A stretch of DNA of 64,000 nucleotides, from positions 496,001-560,000 of the forward strand of contig NZ_BSTT01000001.1 of NCBI RefSeq assembly GCF_030269685.1. Direction: 5' to 3'. The translations under genes and the position numbers were made by a program. Numbering within the stretch: position 1 is the stretch's first letter; every line of letters begins with the position of its first letter. This DNA comes from Actinomycetospora sp. NBRC 106378. Its GTDB lineage: Bacteria; Actinomycetota; Actinomycetes; Mycobacteriales; Pseudonocardiaceae. Positions 1 through 7,622 of the stretch are shown here, piece by piece. The notes beneath the pieces are model-generated. The model worked only from the letters and a program-made list of their open reading frames with translations. It was not told the DNA's origin and searched no databases.

Positions 1-1
1 C

Positions 2-946
2 AAGAAGAAGGTCTTCGCGGAGATCATGCCGCACCTGGCCCCCGACGCGGTGCTGGGCTCGAACACCTCGACCCTGCCGATCACCGACCTCGCCACCGGG
101 GTCGAGCGGCCCGAGGACTTCGTGGGCCTGCACTTCTTCTCGCCGGTCGACAAGATGCCGCTCCTCGAGATCATCGCCGGTGAGAAGACCTCCGACGCCA
201 CCCTGGCGAAGGCCGTCGACATCGCGCTGCAGATCCGCAAGACCCCGATCGTCGTCTCCGACTCCCGCGGGTTCTTCACCAGCCGCGTCATCGGCACGTT
301 CCTCAACGAGGCCATCGCCATGCTGGGCGAGGGCGCGTCGCCGGCGGCCATCGAGCAGGCCGGCTCGCAGACGGGCTACCCCGCCCCGCCGCTGCAGCTG
401 ATGGACGAGCTGACCCTCACGCTGCCGCAGAAGATCCGCCAGGAGACCCGCAAGGGTGTCGAGGCAGCCGGCGGCGTCTTGGACGAGCACCCCTCGGAGC
501 CGATCGTCGACAGGATGGTCGAGCTCGGGCGCAAGGGCCGCTCGTCGGGTGCCGGGTTCTACGACTACGACGAGTCCGGCAAGCGCACCAAGCTGTGGCC
601 GGGCCTGCAGGACGAGTTCCACGGCGCCACGGACTCGGACGGCCTGCCGTTCGAGGACATGAAGGAGCGGATGCTCTTCGCCGAGGCCCTCGAGACGGTG
701 AAGTGCTTCGACGAGGGTGTGCTGCACACCATCGCCGACGCCAACATCGGTTCGATCATGGGCATCGGCTTCCCGGCCTGGACCGGCGGCGTCGCGCAGT
801 ACATCGACGGCTACCCGGGCGGCCTGCCCGGCTTCGTCGAGCGCGCACGCATCCTGGCCAAGGGCTACGGCGACCGGTTCAACCCGCCGGCGTCGCTGGT
901 CGAGAAGGCGGAGAAGGGCCAGAACTTCCGCGACTCGATCGGCTGA
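2..946 (+). CDS. 3-hydroxyacyl-CoA dehydrogenase, C-terminal part of a fatty-acid oxidation multienzyme (5' partial)
   Basis: The reading frame is open to the left window edge, so the gene is truncated by the window and the internal ATG at 26 is not its start. What remains is the 3HCDH region of a FadB/FadJ-type protein: the SNTSTLPI stretch, then GLHFFSPVDKMPLLEI with the catalytic His, then the helical dimerisation domain (SRGFFTSR onward) and a C-terminal repeat. The family oxidises L-3-hydroxyacyl-CoA with NAD+, usually fused to an enoyl-CoA hydratase domain, which would lie upstream. A hairpin follows the stop. The family is certain; substrate range is not readable. Confidence 0.93.
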   Translation, partial: KKKVFAEIMPHLAPDAVLGSNTSTLPITDLATGVERPEDFVGLHFFSPVDKMPLLEIIAGEKTSDATLAKAVDIALQIRKTPIVVSDSRGFFTSRVIGTFLNEAIAMLGEGASPAAIEQAGSQTGYPAPPLQLMDELTLTLPQKIRQETRKGVEAAGGVLDEHPSEPIVDRMVELGRKGRSSGAGFYDYDESGKRTKLWPGLQDEFHGATDSDGLPFEDMKERMLFAEALETVKCFDEGVLHTIADANIGSIMGIGFPAWTGGVAQYIDGYPGGLPGFVERARILAKGYGDRFNPPASLVEKAEKGQNFRDSIG

Positions 947-967
947 TCGGAGCAACCCCGGTCTGAG

Positions 968-1012
968 CGAACGGCACTCTCGCGCACGTAGATGCTGCGA
1001 GGGTGCCGTTCG
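968..1012. terminator. Hairpin after the beta-oxidation gene
   Basis: 16-nt arms 968-983 and 997-1012 pair with only one G-T mismatch around a 13-nt loop. The hairpin lies 22 nt after the stop codon and has no U-tract, as is common in high-GC actinobacteria. Confidence 0.6.
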
Positions 1013-1056
1013 TTCGTTCCGGGACAGGACACTTCCGGTCAGGACTGACTGTCAAC

Positions 1057-1062
1057 TAGGGT
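1057..1062 (+). promoter_or_regulatory. -10 hexamer of a leaderless promoter
   Basis: TAGGGT lies 7 nt upstream of the ATG at 1070, so transcription would begin at or next to the start codon. No Shine-Dalgarno sequence is present. This favours ATG 1070 over the GTG at 1061, which overlaps the hexamer. Confidence 0.55.
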
Positions 1063-1069
1063 GCGGGCC

Positions 1070-2218
1070 ATGGGTGTCCTGGACGGCGTCAAGGTGATCG
1101 AGGTGGCCGGCATCGGACCCGGCCCGTTCGCGGCGATGGTGCTCGCGGATCTCGGCGCCGACGTACTGCGCATCGACCGCACCAAGGCCGGGGGGCTGCA
1201 GCTCGGCGACCCGGCCAAGGACGTCCTGAACCGCAGCCGCCGCTCCGTCGCGCTCGACCTCAAGTCGCCCGAGGCGGTCGAGGTGCTGCTCGACCTGGTC
1301 GCCGAGGCCGACGTCCTGCTCGAGGGATTCCGCCCGGGGGTCGCGGAGCGCCTCGGGATCGGCCCGGAGGTCTGCCGGGAGCGCAACCCGCGCCTGGTCT
1401 ACGGGCGGATGACCGGGTGGGGCCAGGACGGCCCGCAGGCACCCCGCGCGGGACACGACCTCACCTACCTCGCGACCGCGGGCGTCGTCGGGCACATGGA
1501 GGGTCCGGCGGGCGCGCCGGCCATCCCCATGAACCTCGTCGGCGACTTCGGCGGCGGCGGCATGCTCCTCGTGGTCGGGGTGCTCGGCGCGTTGGTGGAG
1601 CGGGCGACGAGCGGACTCGGGCAGGTCGTCGACGCGGCGATCGTCGACGGCGGCGCCCTGCAGATGGCCATGATCTACGGCATGCGCGCGCAGGGCCTGT
1701 GGCCGGCCGGGCGCGGGCGGAACCTGCTCGACGGCGGCGCCCCCTTCTACGAGACCTACCGCTGCGCCGATGACAAGTACGTCGCCGTCGGGGCCATCGA
1801 GCCGCAGTTCTACGCCGCCCTGATGACGGGGCTCGGGCTCGACGGCGAGGACATCGCGACGAACCAGTGGGACATCTCCCGGTGGCCCGAGTTCGCCGCG
1901 CGCCTGACCGAGGTGTTCGGCACCCGCACCCGCGACGAGTGGGCCGCCGACCTCGAGCCCACCGAGGCCTGCGTGGCCGCCGTGCTGGAGATGGAGGAGG
2001 CCGCCGAGCACCCGCACATCGCGGCTCGCGGCACCATCACCGAGGCGTTCGGGGTCCGCCAGCCCGCCCCCGCGCCGCGCTTCGACCGGACACCCAGCGC
2101 CGCCCCGACCGTCCCGCCGCTCCCCGGCCAGCACACGGTCGAGGCGCTCACCGGGTGGGGCCTGGACCCCGACCGCGTCGAGAAGCTGCGGGCGGCCGGC
2201 GTCGTCGCTCAGACCTGA
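1070..2218 (+). CDS. CaiB/BaiF family CoA-transferase, alpha-methylacyl-CoA racemase type
   Basis: This 382-residue protein has the CaiB/BaiF fold. Its start (LDGVKVIEVAGIGPGPFAAM) is typical of alpha-methylacyl-CoA racemases, which invert the 2-methyl centre of branched acyl-CoAs so they can enter beta-oxidation. The racemase signature residues are visible: His in AGHDLTYLA and Asp in NLVGDFGGGG, equivalent to the catalytic His/Asp pair of the mycobacterial racemase. The neighbouring beta-oxidation gene upstream fits this role. The start is set at ATG 1070 because a TAGGGT hexamer lies 7 nt before it. A CoA-transferase activity on another acid cannot be excluded. Confidence 0.85.
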   Translation: MGVLDGVKVIEVAGIGPGPFAAMVLADLGADVLRIDRTKAGGLQLGDPAKDVLNRSRRSVALDLKSPEAVEVLLDLVAEADVLLEGFRPGVAERLGIGPEVCRERNPRLVYGRMTGWGQDGPQAPRAGHDLTYLATAGVVGHMEGPAGAPAIPMNLVGDFGGGGMLLVVGVLGALVERATSGLGQVVDAAIVDGGALQMAMIYGMRAQGLWPAGRGRNLLDGGAPFYETYRCADDKYVAVGAIEPQFYAALMTGLGLDGEDIATNQWDISRWPEFAARLTEVFGTRTRDEWAADLEPTEACVAAVLEMEEAAEHPHIAARGTITEAFGVRQPAPAPRFDRTPSAAPTVPPLPGQHTVEALTGWGLDPDRVEKLRAAGVVAQT

Positions 2219-2248
2219 TCGTCTCGCCGGGCGGGACCGGCGCTCGGG

Positions 2249-3616
2249 ATGGCACGATTCCCCGCGACCGACGACGACGGGGGCGACGTGATCACACCGA
2301 GGACACTCGCTCGGGCCCTGACGAACGTGCGGGACCGTGTGCTCGAGGGCCCGCTCGCCGACCTCCGCCGGATGCCCCGCGTCGCGATCGACACGGGGCC
2401 GGCCGACCCGGACGCGTGGGCCGTCGGGCGTGCCCACGGCCTCGCCCGGGCCGGCCAGGTCAGCACCTACCGCTACGCGGTGCACCCCACCGCGCGGCTG
2501 CGCGGGGCGCCGGTGCTGCTGGTCTCGCCGCTCGGGGCGTGCGGGGTGGCCTTCGACCTGCGTCGCGGCTGCAGCCTCGTGGAGCACCTCGTCGGCGAGG
2601 GGCGCCACGTCCACCAGGTCGACGACGAGGACGTGATCGGGCACGACACGCCGGTCCCCGCCTCGCCGGCCGACCTCGCGCGCTGGGTCGACGACATCCT
2701 CCCGCACGTCGTGCGCACGGTGTCCGCGCACCACGACGGCGCTCCGGTCCACGTCGTGGGCTGGTCGATCGGCGGTCTGGCCACCCTGCTCACCGCGGCG
2801 GAGGACCCGGGCCTGCCGATCGCGTCGGTGACCGCGATCGCCACGCCGTTCGCCCTCGAGCAGGTGCCGGAGCGGGTGCCGGTCCGTCCGCTCGCGCTCG
2901 CCGCCGGCGGCCCGGTGCTCGCCACGGCCCAGACGCTGCTCGGGCTGCTGCCGAGCCCGCCCGGCGTCCCCGAGGCCCTGACCCTCGCCTCGGTGGGCAC
3001 GTTCCTGACGACGCCGTTGACGGTCCTCTCGCACCTCGCCGACCGGGACTTCCTCGCCCAGCTCGAGGCCATCGACGACGTCCGGGCCATCCTCGGCGCG
3101 CAGGCCGGCCTCGTCGGCTCGTCCTTCCACGCGATGGTCGACGGTCGGGAGCTCACCTCCGGCCGCGTCCGCGTCGGCGGGCACGAGATCGACCTCGGTG
3201 GGCTCGAGCGCCCGGTGCTGCTCGTCGCCGGGGAGGACGACACGGTGGCGCCCCCGCGGTCGGTCCGGGCCGGCTCCACGGTCCTCGCCTCGGCGGACGT
3301 CTCCCTCATGACGGCCCCCGGCGGCCACCTGGGGGTGCTGTGCGGACGGGCGTCGCGGGACCGGCTCTGGCCCGCGTTGTGCGCCTTCCTCGACCGCCAC
3401 GACCCACCCGTCCCCATCGAGTCCGGGCTGCCGTCACGGCGGCCACGCCGGGCGTCCCGGCGGCCGCTGCCCGCCGTCGGGAGGACCCGGTCGGAACCGG
3501 CGTCGGACCCCACTCCCGACCCGGCGCCCGAACCCCCGACGGCGGGAACCCGGACGCCACGTCGGTCACGCCCCGCACCCAAACGGGCCACGCGCACCCG
3601 CGGCGGGGATCGCTGA
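2249..3616 (+). CDS. Alpha/beta hydrolase, PhaC-like
   Basis: The product is a 455-residue alpha/beta hydrolase. The nucleophile elbow is GWSIGG around residue 170, the acid is probably in GEDDTVAPP, and the His is in the GGHLGVL segment. The layout resembles the PhaC/PHA-synthase-like branch, but the nucleophile is Ser rather than the Cys of polymerising enzymes, so a hydrolase or acyltransferase is more likely than a polyester synthase. The last 60 or so residues are Arg/Pro-rich and probably disordered. The start is uncertain: ATG 2249 lacks a clear ribosome site, and GTG 2288 is in frame and nearer the conserved region. Substrate unknown. Confidence 0.8.
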   Translation: MARFPATDDDGGDVITPRTLARALTNVRDRVLEGPLADLRRMPRVAIDTGPADPDAWAVGRAHGLARAGQVSTYRYAVHPTARLRGAPVLLVSPLGACGVAFDLRRGCSLVEHLVGEGRHVHQVDDEDVIGHDTPVPASPADLARWVDDILPHVVRTVSAHHDGAPVHVVGWSIGGLATLLTAAEDPGLPIASVTAIATPFALEQVPERVPVRPLALAAGGPVLATAQTLLGLLPSPPGVPEALTLASVGTFLTTPLTVLSHLADRDFLAQLEAIDDVRAILGAQAGLVGSSFHAMVDGRELTSGRVRVGGHEIDLGGLERPVLLVAGEDDTVAPPRSVRAGSTVLASADVSLMTAPGGHLGVLCGRASRDRLWPALCAFLDRHDPPVPIESGLPSRRPRRASRRPLPAVGRTRSEPASDPTPDPAPEPPTAGTRTPRRSRPAPKRATRTRGGDR

Positions 3617-3625
3617 CCCCTCGTC

Positions 3626-3631
3626 TACGCT
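3626..3631 (+). promoter_or_regulatory. -10 hexamer of a leaderless promoter
   Basis: TACGCT ends 7 nt before the GTG at 3639, the same spacing seen at several other genes in the window, and there is no Shine-Dalgarno sequence. It overlaps the 3' flank of the preceding hydrolase gene. Confidence 0.5.
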
Positions 3632-3638
3632 CCGGATC

Positions 3639-3959
3639 GTGGTCACCCTCCGCGAGGCCCGTCGCGACAAGGGCTGGTCGCAGACGGCGGCGGTGGCCCG
3701 GCTCCGGGCCCTCGCCGAGGCGGGCCGGGTGGACGTCGCGTCGGCCGCCAGCCTGAAGACGCAGCTCTCGCGCTGGGAGAACGGCACGGTGCCCGAGGAG
3801 CCGTACCGGACGCTGCTCGCGGAGCTCTACGAGCGCGACCTCGCCGACCTCGGCATCGACGTCACCCCGCACTGGGAGCGCAGCCACGAGATCCCGGCGC
3901 TGCTCGTGGAGATCCGCGACGAGCTGCGCGCCATCCGGGAACTGCTGCAGGACCGCTGA
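3639..3959 (+). CDS. Small helix-turn-helix DNA-binding protein
   Basis: A 106-residue protein with an N-terminal XRE-like helix-turn-helix: the REARRDKGWSQTAAVARL segment looks like the first helices, followed by LKTQLSRWENG, the typical recognition-helix ending. The C-terminal half is charged and helical (EIRDELRAIRELLQ), suggesting a short coiled coil for dimerisation. No sensor domain is visible. GTG 3639 is chosen because a -10-like TACGCT lies 7 nt upstream. It is probably a regulator of unknown targets. A long palindrome after the stop separates it from the convergent small gene. Confidence 0.75.
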   Translation: MVTLREARRDKGWSQTAAVARLRALAEAGRVDVASAASLKTQLSRWENGTVPEEPYRTLLAELYERDLADLGIDVTPHWERSHEIPALLVEIRDELRAIRELLQDR

Positions 3960-3961
3960 CG

Positions 3962-4003
3962 CACGGACGCCCGCCCGGACCGTGGTCCGGACGGGCGTCC
4001 GTG
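3962..4003. terminator. Bidirectional palindromic terminator
   Basis: Arms 3962-3981 and 3984-4003 form a 20-bp stem with one mismatch and a 2-nt centre. It lies between the HTH gene and the convergent small membrane-protein gene, so it can serve both strands. Confidence 0.65.
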
Positions 4004-4016
4004 GGTGGTGTGCGAC

Positions 4017-4184
4017 TCAGGAGCGACGACGCTCGACGGAGTGCAGCGGAGGGTGATCGTCGTCGTCGGAGGCGAGCAGCAGGCTCAGCGCTCCGACCGA
4101 GAGCGTTCCCAGGGCGACGACGGCCTCCGAGGTGAGGTCCAGGACGTCGGCGAGCGGGCGCAGCGGTGCGGTCAACAGGGTCAC
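4017..4184 (-). CDS. Small single-span membrane protein, 55 aa
   Basis: The short reading frame begins at GTG (4184-4182) and ends with TGA at 4017-4019. A perfect AGGAGG (plus-strand 4194-4199) sits 9 nt upstream, which is the main evidence that it is real. The product begins MTLLTAPLRPLADVLDLTSE, continues into a hydrophobic stretch (AVVALGTLSVGALSLLLA, about residues 21-38) and ends with a DDDD cluster and a basic RRRS tail, as in a one-pass membrane peptide. A near-perfect palindrome follows the stop. No family is recognised. Confidence 0.6.
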   Translation of the reverse strand: MTLLTAPLRPLADVLDLTSEAVVALGTLSVGALSLLLASDDDDHPPLHSVERRRS

Positions 4185-4413
4185 GCCTCGGTGCCTCCTA
4201 CGCGAGTGCGGTGGCCGGCGGACGGTCGCTGTCCGCCGCGGACGTCCCCCATCCTGTCGGACGGGTGACCCTCGACCAATGGCGGCGGACAGAGTTCACA
4301 CCCGTGTTTCACCGAGTTGCGACGACCGGGCGCATCGGAGCGACGAACGGAGCAACTCGTCCGGTCAGCGGTAACCCCCGGGTTCCGGACGGCGGCTGCC
4401 CAGGGCCGGTCCG

Positions 4414-4419
4414 TAGCGT
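4414..4419 (+). promoter_or_regulatory. -10 hexamer of a leaderless promoter
   Basis: TAGCGT lies 7 nt before the ATG at 4427 of the aldo/keto reductase. There is no ribosome-binding site between them, which argues for a leaderless transcript and for that ATG rather than upstream in-frame codons. Confidence 0.55.
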
Positions 4420-4426
4420 CGGGGCC

Positions 4427-5425
4427 ATGCGCTTCCGCACGCTCGGTTCCAGCGACCTCCAGGTGTCCGAAATCTCCCTCGGGTCCTGGCTGACCTACTC
4501 CGGCGGGGTGGAGGCCGACGCCACGGCGGCCTGCACCCGCGCCGCCTTCGACGCCGGCATCACCTTCTTCGACACCGCGAACGTCTACGGCCGCGGCGCC
4601 GCCGAGACCGCGTGGGGGGAGATCCTCGCCGACTACCCCCGCGCCGAGTACGTGCTCGCCACCAAGGTCTACTTCCCGATGTCGGACTCCGACTCCGGGC
4701 TCTCGCCCGCGCAGATCGCCAAGCAGATCGACGCGTCGCTGCAGCGGCTGCGCACCGACCACGTCGACCTCTACCAGTGCCACCGCTTCGACTCCCGCGT
4801 CCCGATCGAGGACACGATGGAGGCGCTGGCCGAGGTCGTGCGGGCCGGGAAGGCCCGTTACCTCGGCTTCAGCGAGTGGACCCCCGACCAGATCCGGGCC
4901 GGGCTCGAGGCCGCGCCCGACGACGTCACCTTCGTCTCGTCCCAGCCGCAGTACTCGATGCTCTGGCGCTCGCCCGAGGACGGCGTGTTCCAGACCTCGC
5001 AGGAGAACGGGATCTCCCAGATCGTCTGGTCCCCGCTCGCCGAGGGCGTGCTCACCGGCAAGTACCTGCCGGGCGAGGACGTGCCGGTCGACTCGCGGGC
5101 GGCCTCCGACGAGATGAACGGCTTCATCAAGCAGAAGCTGACCGACCGCACGCTCGAGGCCGTGCAGCGGCTGCGTCCGGTCGCCGAGGGCGCCGGGCTG
5201 TCCATGGCCGAGCTCGCGCTGGCGTGGGTGCTCCGCCGTCCGGAGCTCGCCTCGGCCATCGTCGGCGCGTCCCGCCCCGAGCAGGTGCACGCCAACGCGA
5301 AGGCCACCGGCATCGAGCTGTCCTCCGACACCCTCGCCGCCGTCGACGAGGCCCTCGGCGACGTGCCGGTGACGAGCCTGCAGCTGGGCCCGGGCGCGTC
5401 GGCGGACATCACGCACCGGTCCTGA
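4427..5425 (+). CDS. Aldo/keto reductase, Kv-beta/YghZ-like
   Basis: The product is a 332-residue TIM-barrel oxidoreductase using NADPH. The start MRFRTLGSSDLQVSEISLG is typical of the potassium-channel beta-subunit-like branch. Catalytic residues visible are Asp/Tyr in FFDTANVYGRG, Lys in LATKVYF and His in LYQCHRFD; the cofactor end shows AIVGASRPEQV. Members reduce aldehydes and ketones such as methylglyoxal, but the substrate here is unknown. The open frame extends further upstream to 4166; ATG 4427 was chosen by homology and by the -10 hexamer 7 nt before it. A 23-bp perfect inverted repeat follows. Confidence 0.9.
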   Translation: MRFRTLGSSDLQVSEISLGSWLTYSGGVEADATAACTRAAFDAGITFFDTANVYGRGAAETAWGEILADYPRAEYVLATKVYFPMSDSDSGLSPAQIAKQIDASLQRLRTDHVDLYQCHRFDSRVPIEDTMEALAEVVRAGKARYLGFSEWTPDQIRAGLEAAPDDVTFVSSQPQYSMLWRSPEDGVFQTSQENGISQIVWSPLAEGVLTGKYLPGEDVPVDSRAASDEMNGFIKQKLTDRTLEAVQRLRPVAEGAGLSMAELALAWVLRRPELASAIVGASRPEQVHANAKATGIELSSDTLAAVDEALGDVPVTSLQLGPGASADITHRS

Positions 5426-5440
5426 TCCCACCCGTCCCGT

Positions 5441-5493
5441 GGCAGGAAAGCGTCGTTGCTGTCATCGCACGACAGCAACGACGCTTTCCTGCC
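5441..5493. terminator. Perfect 23-bp inverted repeat between convergent genes
   Basis: Arms 5441-5463 and 5471-5493 are perfectly complementary around a 7-nt loop (5464-5470). It begins 15 nt after the aldo/keto reductase stop and 60 nt from the end of the convergent reductase gene. It is A/T-richer than its surroundings and can act as a two-way terminator. Confidence 0.65.
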
Positions 5494-5553
5494 ATCGGGG
5501 TCGGCCCGGCACCGGCGGACGACCCGAGCCCCACCCCGCGCGGCCGGAAGCAG

Positions 5554-6297
5554 TCAGCGGGGCATCCGCCGCCACACCGCGGCCGGGAGGACCCGCATGA
5601 CGGCGGCGAGCAGACGCAGCCGGCCCGGCACCCAGATCACGTCGCGACCCTGCGCCAGCCCGTCGGCGACGGCGTCCGCCACCTGCGCGGGGGTCGAGGA
5701 CAGCGGTGCGGGTGACAGGCCGCTGTCCGCGGTCATCCGGCCGACGACGAAGCCGGGCCGCACCACCGTCAGGTGCACGCCCGATCCGCGCAGGGCGTCC
5801 GCGAGGCCCGTCGCGAACCCGTCCAGACCGGCCTTGGCCGAGCCGTAGACGTAGTTGGCCCGCCGCACCCGCCAGCCCGCGATCGACGAGAACACGACGA
5901 TCTCGCCCGCCCCACGCTCGCGCATCCGGGCCGCGACCCGCGTCAGGACGCCGACCTGCGCGGCGTAGTCGGTGTGCACCACCGCGAGGGCGTGCTCGGC
6001 GTCGGTCTCGGCGCGCTGCTGGTCGCCGAGCACCCCGAAGGCGACCACCACGACGTCCGGCGCGCCGTACTCCCGCTCGACCTGCTCGAGGACCGCCGCG
6101 TGCCCGGCGACGTCGTCCGCGTCGAACTCGACCGTGCCCACCCGCGCCGCACCGAGGGACGCCGCCTCCGCGCCGAGGGAGTCGGCCCGGCGGGCGGCCA
6201 GGACGACGGTGGCGGCGCGGCCGTCGGCGACGAGGCGCCGCGCGAGGGCGACCCCGATCTCGCTGCGGCCACCGAGGACGAGGACGGTTCCGGACAC
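5554..6297 (-). CDS. dprE2: DprE2-like decaprenylphospho-2-keto-ribose reductase (SDR)
   Basis: A 247-residue short-chain dehydrogenase starting at GTG 6297-6295. The nucleotide motif is LGGRSEIG near the N terminus and the active site is YVYGSAKAG. The segments VAFGVLGD, RVRRANYVYGSAKAGLDGF and the LxWVPGRLR-type end closely resemble mycobacterial DprE2, which with DprE1 epimerises decaprenyl-phospho-ribose to the arabinose donor of cell-wall arabinogalactan. No dprE1 is visible in the window, so the assignment rests on sequence resemblance recalled from memory; a generic SDR is the alternative. It is divergent from the PII-like gene. Confidence 0.7.
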   Translation of the reverse strand: MSGTVLVLGGRSEIGVALARRLVADGRAATVVLAARRADSLGAEAASLGAARVGTVEFDADDVAGHAAVLEQVEREYGAPDVVVVAFGVLGDQQRAETDAEHALAVVHTDYAAQVGVLTRVAARMRERGAGEIVVFSSIAGWRVRRANYVYGSAKAGLDGFATGLADALRGSGVHLTVVRPGFVVGRMTADSGLSPAPLSSTPAQVADAVADGLAQGRDVIWVPGRLRLLAAVMRVLPAAVWRRMPR

Positions 6298-6333
6298 GAC
6301 CGCAGAGCGTCGCAGGACGCGTGCCGGAGGGCC

Positions 6334-6339
6334 TAGCGT
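6334..6339 (+). promoter_or_regulatory. Candidate -10 hexamer for the PII-like gene
   Basis: TAGCGT lies 28 nt upstream of the GTG start at 6368, giving a short leader that contains a GAGGAG ribosome site. No convincing -35 is seen. Confidence 0.4.
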
Positions 6340-6367
6340 GGGTCCCCCGGACCCCGAGGAGATTCGC

Positions 6368-6691
6368 GTGAAGCTGGTGACGGCACTGGTGCGGCCGCAC
6401 GCGCTCGACGGCGTCCGCCGGGCGTGCGAGCGGCTCGCGGTGCTCGGCATGACGATCACCGAGGTCCGGATCCACGAGGTCGGCCACGTCGAGGTGCACA
6501 AGGGCGCGCGGATCGCGGCCGACCTCGTGCCCCGGCTGCGCATCGAGACCGTGGTCGACGACGAGGTGGTGGAGCGCCTGATCGACCAGATCCGCGCGAA
6601 CCTCGGCAACGCGGACGGCCAGCTGTCGGTGCGCCCCGTGGACCTCGTGCTCCGCGTGCGGACCGGGGAACGCGGGCACGACGCGGTCTGA
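6368..6691 (+). CDS. PII-like signal protein with shortened T-loop
   Basis: This 107-residue protein has the PII fold: MKLVTALVRPHALDGVRRA at the start, RLRIETVVDDEVVERLIDQI in the second half and RTGERGHDAV at the C terminus, which matches the PII C-terminal signature. The T-loop is shorter and diverged: where GlnB/GlnK carry QKG and the modified Tyr, this protein reads EVGHVEVHKGARIAAD. Uridylylation or adenylylation on the loop Tyr is therefore unlikely. It stands alone, not beside amtB or glnD, and is divergent from the DprE2-like gene. A strong terminator follows. Probable nucleotide-sensing regulator with unknown partner. Confidence 0.75.
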   Translation: MKLVTALVRPHALDGVRRACERLAVLGMTITEVRIHEVGHVEVHKGARIAADLVPRLRIETVVDDEVVERLIDQIRANLGNADGQLSVRPVDLVLRVRTGERGHDAV

Positions 6692-6695
6692 GGGT

Positions 6696-6731
6696 GGTCC
6701 CGGGGACACAGGGGGGCGTGTCCCCGGGACC
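6696..6731 (+). terminator. Terminator after the PII-like gene
   Basis: Perfect 14-bp arms 6696-6709 and 6718-6731 with an 8-nt G-rich loop, starting 5 nt after the stop codon. Confidence 0.7.
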
Positions 6732-6878
6732 GAGCCGGCCGCGGGGGGCACGACCGACATAGCGGAGGTTACGCCACGTTTCCGGGCGCCGCCTGTGCGG
6801 CTCACTTTAGCACCGACACCGTATTCGACGGACAGCCGGTGCGTCGTGCGGATACGCTGTCCGCCCCGGACACGACAA

Positions 6879-6909
6879 AGCCCCTGACCGCGAGGCGGTG
6901 CAGGGGCTC
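6879..6909 (-). terminator. Terminator of tRNA-Tyr
   Basis: On the minus strand AGCCCCTG...CAGGGGCT pairs just downstream of the tRNA 3' end, followed by TTTG. It is a compact rho-independent-like hairpin. Confidence 0.65.
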
Positions 6910-6913
6910 TGTG

Positions 6914-6994
6914 TGGCGGGTGAAGGATTCGAACCTTCGAAGCTTTCGCGACGGATTTACAGTCCGCTCCCATTGGCCGCTCGGGCAACCCGCC
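6914..6994 (-). tRNA. tRNA-Tyr (anticodon GTA)
   Basis: Read on the minus strand, the acceptor stem GGCGGGT pairs with ACCCGCC followed by discriminator A. The T-arm contains GGTTCGAATCC, and the anticodon loop reads CTGTAAA with GTA at 6958-6960. A long variable arm lies between the anticodon and T stems, as expected for class II tRNA-Tyr. No CCA is encoded. The terminator follows, and a possible -10 (TAGTCT, plus-strand 7024-7029) lies about 30 nt upstream. The remaining sequence from 6732 to 6878 holds nothing recognisable. Confidence 0.95.
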
Positions 6995-7023
6995 GGGATG
7001 CCGTCTCGCCGACGGCGACGAGA

Positions 7024-7029
7024 AGACTA
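7024..7029 (-). promoter_or_regulatory. Candidate -10 hexamer for tRNA-Tyr
   Basis: Minus-strand TAGTCT is placed so that a start site would fall roughly 20 nt before the mature tRNA 5' end. The -35 is not obvious. Confidence 0.35.
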
Positions 7030-7130
7030 CAAGCCGGTGCACCCCTGGGGCGCACCCGGGGGGTGGGTGTAGACCGGACCCGACCCGCCGTGATCGATCA
7101 CCCGCACCGAGCCCCGAGGAGGAGCCCCGG

Positions 7131-7622
7131 ATGGCGAACCCGTCGTTCGACGTCGTGAGCAAGGTCGACCGCCAGGAGGTCGACAACGCGCTCAACCAGG
7201 CCGCGAAGGAGCTCTCCCAGCGCTACGACTTCCGCGGCACCGGCACCTCGATCGCCTGGGCCGGCGAGGAGGCCATCACGATCGCGTCGGAGACCGAGGA
7301 GCGCTGCACCGCGGCGATCGACGTGTTCAAGGAGAAGCTCGTCCGCCGCGACATCTCGCTCAAGGCCTTCGACGTCGGCGAGCCCGCCGTGTCCGGCAAG
7401 ACCTACAAGGTCACCGGCAGCCTGGTGCAGGGCATCTCCAAGGAGAAGGGCAAGGAGATCACCAAGGTGATCCGCGACGAGGGACCCAAGGGCATCCAGG
7501 CGCAGATCCAGGACGACCAGCTCCGCGTCACCGGCAAGAAGAAGGACGACCTGCAGGCCGTGATCTCCCTGCTCAAGGGGCAGGACTTCGGGATCGCCCT
7601 GCAGTTCACGAACTACCGCTGA
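7131..7622 (+). CDS. yajQ: YajQ family nucleotide-binding protein
   Basis: 163 residues, the usual YajQ length, starting [20 protein letters not shown], followed by the duplicated alpha/beta fold with [21 protein letters not shown] and the C-terminal QFTNYR that ends this family. Members have been reported to bind cyclic di-GMP in some bacteria; whether this one does is unknown. A GAGGAG ribosome site precedes the ATG. Its last 17 nt overlap the end of the convergent sigma factor gene. Confidence 0.93.
   Translation: MANPSFDVVSKVDRQEVDNALNQAAKELSQRYDFRGTGTSIAWAGEEAITIASETEERCTAAIDVFKEKLVRRDISLKAFDVGEPAVSGKTYKVTGSLVQGISKEKGKEITKVIRDEGPKGIQAQIQDDQLRVTGKKKDDLQAVISLLKGQDFGIALQFTNYR

Noticed and set aside
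2249-3616. Polyhydroxyalkanoate synthase
   Set aside because: The nucleophile is Ser in GWSIGG, not the Cys of PHA synthases, and there is no phaA/phaB/phasin nearby.
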